64,000 nucleotides of DNA. Origin: Platerodrilus igneus (lineage: Eukaryota; Arthropoda; Insecta; Coleoptera; Lycidae). The number at the start of each line of letters is the position of its first letter. The first letter of the stretch is position 1. The stretch lies in the NCBI GenBank assembly GCA_036346225.1, contig JARFIW010000884.1:5318501-5382500 (forward strand). The letters run 5' to 3'. A model generated the notes under the pieces. That model was not told the DNA's origin. It saw nothing but the letters and a program-made list of their open reading frames with translations, and searched no databases. Of this stretch, positions 1 through 63,528 are shown piece by piece. The translations under genes were made by a program, and so were the position numbers.

Positions 1-1243
1 CACTCATATTTAGTTGCCAGAGATATATTGTAGCAGTTTATAGTTTATAGAATTGTCATCTAAAATTTCGTTGTAGAATTTTGTATACGCATCCTCATCT
101 TTAAAACAAATATAACACGTTACTTGGGGAACAATGAATTTTTGATAAAATCGATTAAGTCGGTATTAATATTATTTTTGATAGTTGAATATAGATTCTT
201 TGTCGGTCAGGATAATATAAAATTGTTGGCAAACAAGGTTAAAAATTTACATCTGTCAATACTATCTTATTGATGCCATAATTTAATGGTTTTTCTGAGA
301 TCGGAACTTCCAGGGTCAGATTTTTATCATTGTTTGAGTGTTGTGTCATTTCATCGGAATCATTAAAGTGTTCCTGTTCGTCAAAGTTTACAAATATGAA
401 CTGGCTATCTGAGACTTCATCATTAGTAGGCTCCTCTGGTATCTGATCATTCTCAACAATCGGATCCAGTTATTTCTTTAGTATGAATTTCAACACATGA
501 CAGGGTGTCTGTGTTGGCGTTTAATTTACCTTATTATTTATACATAATATTATAGTTACAGTTGGCTAATTTTAATCTCCACCTTAAAAGTTTAGAGTTG
601 GGTTCTTTTAATAAGAATAACTATTGTAATGGCTTATGGTGCGTGATTATGTCGAATTTATGTCGATATGGTCTAAAATATCTTACTGTGTAAACAATTG
701 CCAAAAATTCCTTTTCAGTAGTTTTAGACATGTATGAAATTGAAAGATCTTTACCTATTGAGCCTTATGATAATACTGCACCTGTAGCTATATTACTAAC
801 ATAGGTTGTTATATTAAACGGACATTCAAAATCTGGGATTTGGAGTATCAGTTCATTGATTAATACATTTTTACACAATTCAAAACATTAATTAAATCAG
901 AGGTATGCTAGATTTTTTTATTCTTTTTAAGGCGTTTGGTCATGGGTTTAATTAAATCGGTAAAGTTTTTCATACATTTGCGATAATATCCTAATAATCC
1001 TTTTATTTGTTAACTAGTTGGAGGTAAGGAAAAGTTTTTAATATCTTTAATTTTTTCCAAATTGGTCTTTATAACTCAGACGTGACTACGTGTCCTATAA
1101 ACACGATTTCTTTTTTCAATATTTTGCATTTATCCAATTGAATTGGTCAAATGGTCCCTTAATCTCTTAAAAACTTTCTAAATTGGTGTGAGGTGCTCCT
1201 GAAGGGAAACCGTCCAAATAATTATACCGCCCAGGTAAGCTCC

Positions 1244-1307
<64 letters not shown>

Positions 1308-1890
1308 CCTTGTAGAACTTGGTCCATTACATGTTGTAGGGTAGAAAGGGAGTGTTTTAACCCTAGGTATTCTAAGAAAATAAAAATGTCCATTCGTTGT
1401 ATTGAATTCAGTTTTCTCAACATCCTTTGAGCCCATTTCAACTTGATGGAACCCACTTGCCAAATCAAAGATTGTAAAGTATTGAAATCGTTCGAATTTG
1501 TCCAGTAAATCATTGATATTCGGCAGAGGATACTTATCGTCAATTGTCTTTTCATCAAGGCAACGATAGTCAATTACCATGTGCAATTTTGCTTGCCCAA
1601 AATGTACAATCTTTTTGGGACTACACAAATGGGACTGTACCATGGAGAAACAGAGGGTTCTATAATTCTGTCAACTTGCTGTTCTACCTCTTGATTGTGA
1701 ACAAAGGGGTATCGATAAGTTTTAGAATAGACTGGAATTTCATCCCCGATTTGCATGAAATGCTTAATTTGATTCCTGAATGTAAGGTTTTGTCCATCAA
1801 TGTAAAAAATTCTGAATATTTAGCACATAGTTTCAAAACAGTATCTTTCTCTTCCAAATTCACATGCATTTTGATGGGAGAGGCATAAAA
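1..1890 (-). pseudogene. Ty3/gypsy pol relic (RT, RNase H, start of downstream region)
   Basis: Read on the minus strand, frames broken by stops and indels show the gypsy RT order. Upstream is IPVYSKTYRYP with SPWYSPICVVPKR, then VIDYRCLDEKTIDDKYPLPN, FQYFTIFDLASGFHQVEM and EKTEF. The catalytic YLDD box is now AYLGGIIIW, so both aspartates are lost. An interrupted RNase H part follows (TEKEFLAIVYTVRYFRPY, LLRWRLKLANCNYNIMYK). A (TA)n array is embedded in RT just before the catalytic box. The element runs off the window start, so integrase and LTR are not visible. No coding capacity remains. Confidence 0.8.
1248..1303. repeat. (TA)n microsatellite inside the gypsy RT relic
   Basis: About 55 bases of uninterrupted alternating T and A sit within the degenerate gypsy RT coding region. 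Translated, the run gives a spurious Ile-Tyr repeat. Confidence 0.97.
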
Positions 1891-2933
1891 ATGTTTTGTT
1901 TTGGCATCGTATTAATTCAATTTGTACAAACGTTCAAATTGATTTGTTTGGTAGGAAAAGTAGTGATTGGTCCATAAACATTTATGGCTACAGGAAAATC
2001 CTTAAAATTTTTAGTCTCTTCGTTTACTTAAACCATACACCATATAATTCGAAATCTTTTAAATTAATTTCTAATTTAATAAACGAAGTAATAACAAAGC
2101 TTAATTTTTATGGAAAGACAGTTGTTAACACCAAATGAAGCAAGTTAATTGTTAGCACTAGTTATACAGAATAAGAACATTCAACAAACTGATAAAGATA
2201 GAGGAAAATGTTCGTTTGCTCAATTGATTTATTAAAAGATGAGCACTGCGGTTTTTATATAAGCAGAAAGCGAGGTCGTAAAATTTTTGTGGGTTTCTAG
2301 TGAGCCAGTTTTAAAAAACTCACCACAAGTTGCTGATGAATTAATTGACATCTCTGAACATAAAGTCGTTTATGTAAATTATACCTATGACTATTTCCAA
2401 TTTAGTTAATTTGTATACAAAAGATAGCTAATCTTTTTACACTCAGTTCAAGCGATGGATTTCCATAATGAGACAATGCAATTAATACTTATGCTAATAT
2501 AATAACAAACAAAAACATACATGAAAATTTACCTATAATTTGCTACATATATTGTCATAATTATTCACAATAAATCGATAAAACAATTCCAACAAACAAT
2601 AAGATCTGAAGAAAAGTAGTTGAGTATATCATACTTGTACTATACGATACATTAAAAATATCATAAAAATACTGAGCTGTCATTATCTTTCTGTATTCTA
2701 AACATTGTAAAAAAATGCAATTTTAGGCTATTCTTATTTATATAACATTTTATGCCTACAAAATACAGTTAACACCAATAATTATTTACAGTAGATTTTT
2801 AAAAAATCTAAAGTGTAATTTTGTGGCACATACCAAGATAAAATAAATAATTTAAAAATATAAACAAAAATCACGATAAAATATTACACTTAGATAAACT
2901 TATACATGGTCGTAATAAAAACTTACTACAATA
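1891..2933. other. AT-rich stretch beyond the PLEKHH1-like stop codon
   Basis: This holds the presumptive 3' UTR of the PLEKHH1-like gene next to the stop and, further on, possibly the decayed 5' part of the gypsy element. I see no domain, RNA gene or repeat I can name. Confidence 0.4.
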
Positions 2934-54755
<51,822 letters not shown>

Positions 54756-55129
54756 CTAAAAAATCAAAGCATTTCAGTTAATTGAGTTATATAGAAACCT
54801 TCTTACTATGAATAAATATACAGTAATAACAATTTTAAAATAAATGATATATTATATACAATATATCATGCTGCACACCATGTAGTGACTGGCATCTAAG
54901 ATATATGGTTTCCTATGTAAACTTAAATACAAGTACAATCTCCTATAATTATGTTTGAACAAAACAGAGTATCCACAATTGTAGTGGATTAAAAGACTCA
55001 TTCGATGTGTAGCTTAGGTTTCTAATTGATGCACATGTTCCACAATCATACAGAAAAACTTTTTAGCATTAAATCATTCAATAGTACTAACCATGCCTTT
55101 GACAACCAAAATTAACAATGCTTGAATCA

Positions 55130-56490
55130 GCATGATTAGGTCTTCAGTCCTGGAACAGGTTGGATGCGTACCTCCGTTGTCTCCTATTCTGTGCTAACCC
55201 ACACATTCCCCCGATATTTTTACAGCATACATCTTTCACTATCTGTGTTCAATAGCCTAATCTAGATGTACTTATACCTCTCGTGTTTCCTTTCTCTGTT
55301 TCTAATATATTCTGCACTATTCCCTCATACTTTAAAACGTGTCCTATCATCCTATCTCTAATTGTTTTTTTACTGTTTTTCACATATTTCTTTCTTCCCC
55401 TACTATTTTTGAAACCTCTTTGTTCTTAATCACATGCACTTTTCCCATCTTGCGTTATTTGGCTTCCCTGGTAGCAGTTAGGTAGTTCTTGTAAATTCTC
55501 GTTTTCCATTTTTATTATGGTTTTGACTTATATTCCCCTTCTTTTCACGCTAGTACTTGAGCTTTATTTTCGTAGATTCTCATACTGTATCTCTCTGTTA
55601 TTTCCCATGTAGTACCTTCAGGTAGAGCATTGGGGACGTAGCCGCAGGTATAGCGGCCCTTATTCAAATTATAATGAATCTCTCTGTTATTCCTGTTTCC
55701 ATTTAATTTAGAGCTGCTTTAAGCTCTTCTTTGCTAAATGCTAACACCGCTATATCATCTACAAATCTAAGCATATCAATCATTTGTCCCTGCATAAGAA
55801 TTCCAAATGTCTTCCTGTATTTGACAGTATTCACTGCTTCTTCGATATACAAATTAAAAATTAATTGGGATAGCACAAATCCCTGTCACACCCCTTTCCT
55901 AATATTTACTTCTCTACATTCCTACTTTAATTATATTACTGCTGTTTGCTCTTTGTATATGCTATGTACTATTTGTCTATTCCTATAACTCATTCCAATC
56001 TTTTTGAGTATATTGAACATTTTCTCCTATTTTACATTGTCGGATGCTTTTTCCAGATCTACAAACCCTAACACGTTTTCTCCTTTTTTTTATTGTTTTT
56101 CCATTAACACCCTTATAGCTATAAGAGCCTCCCGTGTTCCCCAGTTTCACCTAAACCCAAATTCATCTTCTCCTAGTATTTCTTCAGCACATTTTTCCAT
56201 CCATCTTTGTACAATTCTAGTTAATATTTTTTTATGTGTGTGCTGTCAAACCCTATTGTTCGAAAGTTTTCACATCTATCCGCACCTTTCTTTTTTTGGT
56301 ATAGTGACTATGGCGGTACGTTTGAAATCTTTGGGTACCTTGCCTGTCTCATACATTTAAGTTACAAGTTGGAAGAGCCGTTCTGTTACTGCTTGTACAG
56401 CAAAGTTTCTGCATGCACCTTATCTATAATATTTTTCAGACTCTTCAGTACTTATTCAAACTCATTTCTAAGTATATTTGTTTGATTTGA
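55130..56490 (-). pseudogene. LINE reverse transcriptase relic
   Basis: Broken minus-strand frames follow non-LTR RT order: ADRCENFRTIGF near 56,290, a tract with EKMNLG, then LGFVDLEKASDN near 56,060 (usual FVDFEKAFD), QGFVLSQLIFNLYIEEAVNT, and MLRFVDDIAVLAFSKEELKA (catalytic box FADD now FVDD, Asp pair intact). The C-terminal section has DRMIGHVLKYEGIVQNILE near 55,340 and RRQRRYASNLFQD near 55,180. Stops are frequent. It lies upstream of the first recognised PLEKHH1 exon. Confidence 0.78.
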
Positions 56491-57829
56491 AGTTAATTAC
56501 TTGTTCTGAACTGATATTCGTTTAGAGGTATATATGTATACTAAATAATTTTGACAGTAGTTAGCTACTTAGGTTAGAGGAACTGTTAGCTCCTTAGACA
56601 TACTAGCTATCCTACGTTGTACAAAATGAAAAAGTTTGGGGATATCATAGGAGAGCTGCATCACCCCGTAGAAGCCATTCATGCAACAACACTGTAGCAA
56701 ACTGAGGTATAGAGTACAACATATGGAAGTCCAACTGCAATTGCAGAGTTCATCAAACAGTAAACCAAGTACCAATAACTAAATATTCATAATGTATTAT
56801 TAAACAATTATTAACAAATGCATGTCTAAAAATACCTAAGCCATGCACATCTTGGTCTTTTGAAATTAAAATTAGTTTAAAATAGGAAGAGCGAACAAAA
56901 AAGGGTTATAATAGGATGTAACTATTTATTCTAATTCCATTCTTGCATTTTGAATCAATAAACATTTTAACTTAATTTACTGAGACTAACTAACACGTGA
57001 GAGAAGAAAAAATTTGTTTATAACGTTCTTCTACTCTGGAAATGCATTACATAACATTAGAGACTCGAATACTGGGGCTTTTGCAGAGGTACAAATTCTC
57101 GATAAAGATACAGATATTAAACACTTAAGTTACTGGTGATGTTGCTAAGCAGTATAGATATTAAAAAGTTGTAGCCAAGAAACATTCAACACAAATTTAA
57201 TGTGCCAGCAATGATGTCTGAAATAAAACATTAAGTTGGAGAAAAATAAAACAAAAATTATTTAAGATGGCCGATGAACTAAGTAATCTTGCTATAATAT
57301 CTATAGAATCTGATCTACTAAAAGAATTGATGATTTAATTCCACAATTTACAAAAAAGAAACAACAAAAAGTTCTACTCAACATAAGTTCTAATTTATTT
57401 TTATTTCTTTGTGCTATATTATACACATTTTTTCAAAAATAATGTTCAATTTAATTCTGTTTACAAATTAAGTTTTCTTGTATGGGACTACTTTCAAATT
57501 TTACAGTGTTTTAAATAAACAGAAGGAAATGTGTATATTATTTTATTAATAAATAGTGTAACCTTGCATATTATGTTATGAAAATTTCAGATGCCAGAGG
57601 CAAATATGCACCAGGATACCATTAGCGCATCTAAGGGGATTCTCCTAGACCACCATGCCAGGAAATGTTATAAATTATAATTTTATAACTACATTTTTAT
57701 ACCAATTTCATCTTCCTTTGTCATTAATTAAAGTACTACACTAAAGCCTTATTAAATAATTAGTTTATTTAACAAAAAACAGCTCTGACTCACTGAATGA
57801 ATGTGCAATTTGTAGCATGCTTTAGCAAC
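56491..57829. other. AT-rich DNA, no gene seen
   Basis: Between the LINE relic and the BEL 3' LTR region. No recognisable feature. Confidence 0.45.
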
Positions 57830-58233
57830 ATCTGTTCACGCGCGGGGGGTCTTATAAATTTATACATCGACTTACCTCTGCGGTGTTTTGTTGTTCTAAG
57901 CTGCAGTTCCTATTCGTTCAACCAAGTGGACTGTATGCGAATTGAGTCTATGTTACGTTACACTTGCACTGAGGTTTTTAGGGTTTAACAACAAAAGTCT
58001 GCGGCACTTGACTAACTTACGGTACTGAACGAAGAAACCGACGACCGTTCTGCTTCAATATCCATAAGAAAGTGTTTGTTCACTACTCTGTCCACCTTAT
58101 TCACAAATGCACAAGGAATTTTTATGGCAGGATATAAGGGAACAAGGGATGACAGTTTTACTACTAGATTTACGACTACAAATTTAAATAACTTAAAATT
58201 AACCACGCAAACGTGCGACAAAGAGACCGAACA
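57830..58233 (-). repeat. BEL 3' LTR (second family); distal edge uncertain
   Basis: The inner edge is clear: TGTTCGGTCTC directly follows the purine tract, as TGTTCGCG does in the other BEL element. The distal edge is estimated, since no second LTR is available for comparison. Confidence 0.5.
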
Positions 58234-58356
58234 TCCCGCCCACCAAAATAAGTATGAACTAACTTATTTTATATTTAAAACTAATTAGAGCTATTAACTA
58301 AGAAACCTAACCGACAAACTTATATAAGTGAATATACGTGTACATACCATTAAATA

Positions 58357-59260
58357 TCAAGTAACTGGCAGTAAACATAGTTTCACTAGGGGGCGTTTAA
58401 CTAACCCTTGGGATGTCTTGACTGTAGCTACCCGAACGATACCGTCTCTACCAGGGTGAACATCTACTACTCTTCCTAAACGCCACTGTAGAGGGGGGTT
58501 ATTTTCTTCCTTTAAGAGGACAAGCGAATCAATAGGTAAAGTAGCGGAATTCTTCAACCACTTACCTTTCTGCTGCAACATGTGCAGGTATTCAGCACTC
58601 CATTTCTTCCAAAACCCTTGTTGCATTTGCTGCAACAATTGCCAGCGATTCAAACGAGAGGGGTTTATGGACAACAAATCTGGATCTGGTAACACTGAAA
58701 CTGGTTCAACATTAAGAAAATGACCCGGGGTCAAATACGAGAAATCATGCGGTTCGCAACTCAGTGCGCATAGTGGACGTGAGTTGAGAATCGCTTCAAT
58801 TTGAATCAATACTGTCGAGAATTCTTCAAACGACAAAATTTGTTCACCGATAATTCTCTTTAAATGGGATTTTACCGATTTAATCCCGGCCTCCCACAAC
58901 CCACCAAAATGAGGAGCAGCAGGAGGATTAAAAACAAATTCGATTCCCTCAACGCCTGCCGAATGGCGCATCAATTGAGAGATTTCACGAGAGGCCCCAA
59001 CGAAATTAGTACCATTATCACAATGGATTTGAATACATTTGCCTCTTCGAGCAATAAATCGACGTAAAGCACCCAAGAAAGCGTCTGTCGACAAGTTAGA
59101 CACTAGTTCCAAATGGATGGCTTTAGTGCTGAAACAAATAAATAAGCAAATGTACGCTTTCAATGATTTTGCGCCACGACAACGATTCATCGTGACAGAG
59201 AAAGGTCCACCAAAGTCGACTCCCGTATGTAAAACGCCTTACCTGGAGTTAACCTAGAAG
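58357..59260 (-). pseudogene. BEL integrase core and C-terminal domain
   Basis: The frame covers KAYICLFICFSTKAIHLELV, IQIHCDNGTNFVGASREI (second Asp) and PHFGGLWEAGIKSVKSHLKR (Glu), then the C-terminal domain with NRWQLLQQMQQGFWKKWSAE, LQWRLGRVVDVHPGRDG and LVKRPLVKLCLLP. The first Asp (VDFGGPF) is upstream near 59,215 in another frame. 277 codons from the internal Met are intact. Confidence 0.88.
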
Positions 59261-59375
59261 CTGGTAAATCCCCATAGGGGGCATAAAGCCACAGGGTTTA
59301 CACGAAAACAGCGAATGCAGGATTTCAGACATTGCCGAATAGCCCTCTTGGCGCACAAGATCCAATAATTTTGAG

Positions 59376-60500
59376 TTAGTAAAATTGAGTTGTTCGATTT
59401 CCAGGATGTAAATGTCTTTCATGACAATCTAATATAATAAGTTCAGTCAACCGATGCGACCGAGGAAGCAAAATTGGAAATTTTGCATCATGCGACAACT
59501 CTGAGTTACGCAGGCGACCGCCCACCCTCAACAAATCATGACTATCTAGAAACGGACTAAGGCTACGAAGTTGTTTACTAACAAGTTTTCCAGTTTTAAT
59601 ATTTACAATGTCTTGAGCAAAAACATTTGTTTGAACTCTTTTAATCAATAAATGTATAGCCTCTTGCTGCTGAGCTAGAGACAAACCATCAGAATATTTT
59701 GAACGCAAATCTGGACATTGAACATTACGAATGAAATGACGAATACAGGTAATAATCCTACAAATTTTCTGCAGGTTTGAAAATTTATCCAACAACATAT
59801 CTAAGAAATTGTCAGACATAACGACTGTTAACGACAGAGTACGATATTCGACGTCCATCTGAGATGAGTCGATAAGTTTTGGCAGCGATGTTACTGGCCA
59901 TTCTTCATTACGATGCACTAACCAAGAAGGTCCTGTCCACCATAATGGATGATGAACCAACTCTGAAGCCAAAAGTCCACGTGAGGCACAATCCGCAGGG
60001 TTATCCTGAGACTTAACATGAAACCACGAAGATGGAGGAATACGTTCTTGAATATGCGAAATACGATTGCTAACGAATGTCTTCCACTTATGCGAGGAAG
60101 ACCGAATCCAAGACAAAACAACAGTAGAATCTGACCACGCGAAAATATTACTAAATGATAAAATATCTGTATAAGTATTTTTGACGAAATCTACTAAATC
60201 TGCCAAGAGTACGGCAGCACACAATTCGAGACGGGCAATGAAACGCGATTAGTAGGAGCAACCTTCGATTTTGCGCATACTAATGATATGGTAATATTAT
60301 CTTCTAAATCGAACGAACGGAAATAGATGACAGCTGCATACCCGGCTTCAGAAGCATCACAGAATCCATGCAACTCCACCCTTTTAAAATTATGACATAC
60401 GATGCGACGCGAAATCTCAATATTCGAAACCGCTGGCAATTCACCCAACCAATGTTTCCATTTTGTATGACTTCCAATGGAGGCTCTTGGTCCCACCGAG
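59376..60500 (-). pseudogene. BEL RNase H and integrase zinc-binding region
   Basis: HGFCDASEAGYAAVIYF (catalytic Asp) near 60,370 and CAKSKVAPTNRVSLP in one frame are followed after a break near 60,220 by FAWSDSTVVLSWIRSS, WFHVKSQDNPADCASRGLL, LVSKQLRSLSPFLDSHDLLR and LDCHERHLHPG. The 282-codon second frame is intact. Confidence 0.87.
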
Positions 60501-60539
60501 ACCTAAAAGCCAAAGATCTTGAACTAAACGTTTAGCGAA

Positions 60540-61540
60540 CAGTACTACAGGTGCTATCAACCCGAGAGGATCAAAAATTTTGCGATATCCGACAAAATAT
60601 TACGCTTAGTGCAAGTGCGCTCTTCAACGTCTAAGTTGTATAAAATGCATCTGTAAGAGCACGCCACGAAAGGCCCAAAATTTTTATTGAACCACTATCT
60701 TTATCTTGAAATGTAATTGCGTCCGAACTGGACTCCCTCAAGTTGGACATCACTTCCGGCAATTACTACTCCATTTTCTTAATTGAAAACCACCACTAGT
60801 GCAAATACTATTCAATTCACCAATTAATTGATTAGCAGCTTTAATCGAATTGCATCCAGTGACTAAGTCATCAACATAGGTATCGCCGCCAATACCGATG
60901 ACGCGAAGGAAAATTAATTGATTCTAACCTTGCCAATTCTTGAACAGTACGCAAGGCCAAAAAAGGCGACGACGAAACTCCATAAGTCACAGTATTTAAC
61001 TTAAAGTCCATAATAGGATCTGACGGAGAAAATCTCCAGACGATACGTTGATAATCACGATGAGTATCTTTAACCAAAATCTGTCGATACATTTGTTTAA
61101 TGTCAGCTGTAATTACGATAGGATGTACACGAAAGTGCAATAACAAAACTGCAATGTCCTTTTGCAAAGCAGGGCCAATAGCCAAGCTATCATTTAACGA
61201 CTTTCCAGATTGATCCTGACACGAAGCATCGAAAACCACCCGCAATTTGGTGGTAGTGCTGTCACGCTTATGTACAGCATGATGGGGAATGTAGTATATT
61301 TTCTCATTACCCGACGAATTTTCAAGCGATTTCACTTGAACCATGTGCCCGCTTGTCAAATAATCCTCCATAAATTTTTTATAATCTGAATACAATTCAG
61401 GATTTTTAACAAACGACGTTCTAACGACAAAAATCTTTTAATACAAATTGATCTCGTACCCACAAATGAGGGTTCCGAAATTTTAAAGGGCAAGGACACT
61501 ACAAAACGCCCGTCCTTGTTACGTCTATAACTTTCCACAA
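60540..61540 (-). pseudogene. BEL reverse transcriptase
   Basis: GRFVVSLPFKI (about 61,510) leads into HHAVHKRDSTTTKLRVVFDA, IVITADIKQMYRQILVKD (first Asp) and FKLNTVTYGVSSSPFLALRT. In a shifted frame near 60,880 the catalytic TYVDDLVTG box is intact, followed by GGFQLRKWSN-type sequence. At least two frame changes. Confidence 0.85.
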
Positions 61541-62577
61541 ATTGATTTTCACCCTTTCTTCTTCAGGAGAAATGTGTTTTTGAAGGAATATTTTCTAATT
61601 CCCAAAATCGACGAATGTCACTGTCTAAGGGTTCAACGAAAGCACACAACGACGTAATAGAACTATTCGGGAAACGACCTTTCCGTTAAAACCCAACCAA
61701 AGGTTGTTTTAATAGCAACTGGCTCGTTAGCGACACCCCAACGAGACTCGTTCAACAAAACCTGAGCAAAGATTTCCGCTCCGAGTAGCATGTCAATTTT
61801 ACCAGGAACATTAAAATTAGGATCAGCTAAGGCCAAACCTCGAGTATGCGACCATTCCTTGACCCCTATCGACGACGAAGGTAATTGATTACAAATGTTA
61901 GGTAAAATATAACAATCAATTCCATATGCTGGAGACCGTGCTCCCGAGGCTGACTACACACGATAGTGCACCAGACACCAACGACGAATTCAAGCCAAGT
62001 CCTTGAACAGTGACATTGGCTCTCCGTTTCCTTAAACCTAATTTCTGACGGCACCTTTCAGTCATAAAACTTTCCATGGATCCGTTATCTAATATTACAC
62101 GAACAGATTGCAATGTTCCTGTATAATCAAGCACCGACACCATTGCCGTAGCTAACAGCGTGGTTGTGTGTTCTAATGATGTCGAAATCAACGAGCTAGT
62201 GGCAGGTTGTTCATGCACAACCGACGACGACAGATTGTCTTCACTAGGTCTACTAGTAGAAGTAAGTCTAGGCGCCGCTCTCAGAGGAGACGCTGACCTT
62301 TGACGATGGGTTTGTCGGCGTGGCGACACCGATTTTTCTTGTTTATCGAAGTGAAGCAACGAATTGTGCGACTGATGACATTTTCTACCGACCAATCTAA
62401 CGTACAATTTTTCATCGAATGTGAAGTATTCAAGCATTTGATACAAAGATTTTAAGCTTTACCACCTCAAATCTTTCTTGAGGGTTTTATCGAGAAACTG
62501 CTTACATCTATAAATAGGATGCACAGCTTGACAGAAACTACAATTTTAACATCATTGGTGGTACCAACTAAAAAGTT
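61541..62577 (-). pseudogene. BEL zinc knuckle and aspartic protease
   Basis: A CCHC knuckle, CIKCLNTSHSMKNC near 62,430, and a second finger KCHQSHNSLLHF (different frame) precede an Arg/Ser-rich linker. The protease has VRVILDNGSMESFMTERC. The usual D-S/T-G is D-N-G here, which would normally impair catalysis. The protease continues with frame breaks to an LLG-type motif near 61,780. Confidence 0.75.
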
Positions 62578-63528
62578 TTAGCCAAGTGCTAACAAACCTT
62601 CCTTTTCTCTTTCTTTAATGGAATCTCGAGCCTTTAAGCATGTTCCTGAAGCAATGTCATTGATTTCCAACACTTTACATTGTTTTTCAATGTACGACCT
62701 TAAATCTTTAAACGAAGGAATTTCGTCACTATTTCCTAATTCAAAACGCTTTAAAATGTTTGTATCTAATTTTTTTGATAACAGATTGAACAACATGAAA
62801 TCTAATAAATCTATTTCCATCTGCCTTAACGCGAATATATTTTCATCAAAACAACTAATTAATTGCCGGAGTCCCGCATGAGAGTCTGAGGAACTGACCT
62901 TAGGGCATTTTTCAAGAGCATTAAAATATGTTGAAAGTAATAACCTCTTGGACTGAAAACGATTAGTAATGATTTTATAGGCTTCCACGTATGCATACTC
63001 ATTTAATGGCAAGTGTTTTATCAACGCACGCGACGACTCATCTAATGTATCAACGAGATGGCAAAATTTTTCAACGGGTGACAAACTGACATTATCATGA
63101 ATCAACCGCTTATAGATTGCATTGTAACTCTCAAAATCTGATATGCGTCCGGAGAAGCGGGGGACTGAAAGATGTTTCAAGCGAATTGCACAGTTTGACG
63201 AAAAGGAATTATTCATATTTTCCACCTTTGGCTTATTTTCTACCCGATCTAATTCGCATTGTTCAGCGATAATACGAATATCTAATAGATAATCATCGAT
63301 TTTCACCCTAAGAGCAGAAAATTCATCCAATTGTTCACTTTCTTCATCAAAGAAAATATCCTTGCAAAAGGATTTGAAAAGCGTTTCAATCTGTTCGACA
63401 GTTTTAATCGACGCTCTAATTAAAGCAATCGATACGTCTTCCGGTTGGTTGATCTTATTGTAAATGTGATTCAACCTTTTAACTACAAATTTAGCTTCAA
63501 GAATAGCTTTATCAATTGATATAACCAT
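62578..63528 (-). CDS. BEL gag (DUF1759-type), intact frame
   Basis: The 316-codon frame starts at MVISIDKAILEAKFVVKRLN, contains the gag core (LKHLSVPRFSGRISDFESYN, SPVEKFCHLVDTLDESSRAL, YIEKQCKVLEIND) and ends at TAG after EGLLALG. This Met is favoured because the preceding leader has stops in all frames and gag sequence begins at once. The frame likely continued into the knuckle through a frame change just downstream. It would be the particle-forming capsid-like protein of the element. Confidence 0.82.
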   Translation of the reverse strand: MVISIDKAILEAKFVVKRLNHIYNKINQPEDVSIALIRASIKTVEQIETLFKSFCKDIFFDEESEQLDEFSALRVKIDDYLLDIRIIAEQCELDRVENKPKVENMNNSFSSNCAIRLKHLSVPRFSGRISDFESYNAIYKRLIHDNVSLSPVEKFCHLVDTLDESSRALIKHLPLNEYAYVEAYKIITNRFQSKRLLLSTYFNALEKCPKVSSSDSHAGLRQLISCFDENIFALRQMEIDLLDFMLFNLLSKKLDTNILKRFELGNSDEIPSFKDLRSYIEKQCKVLEINDIASGTCLKARDSIKEREKEGLLALG

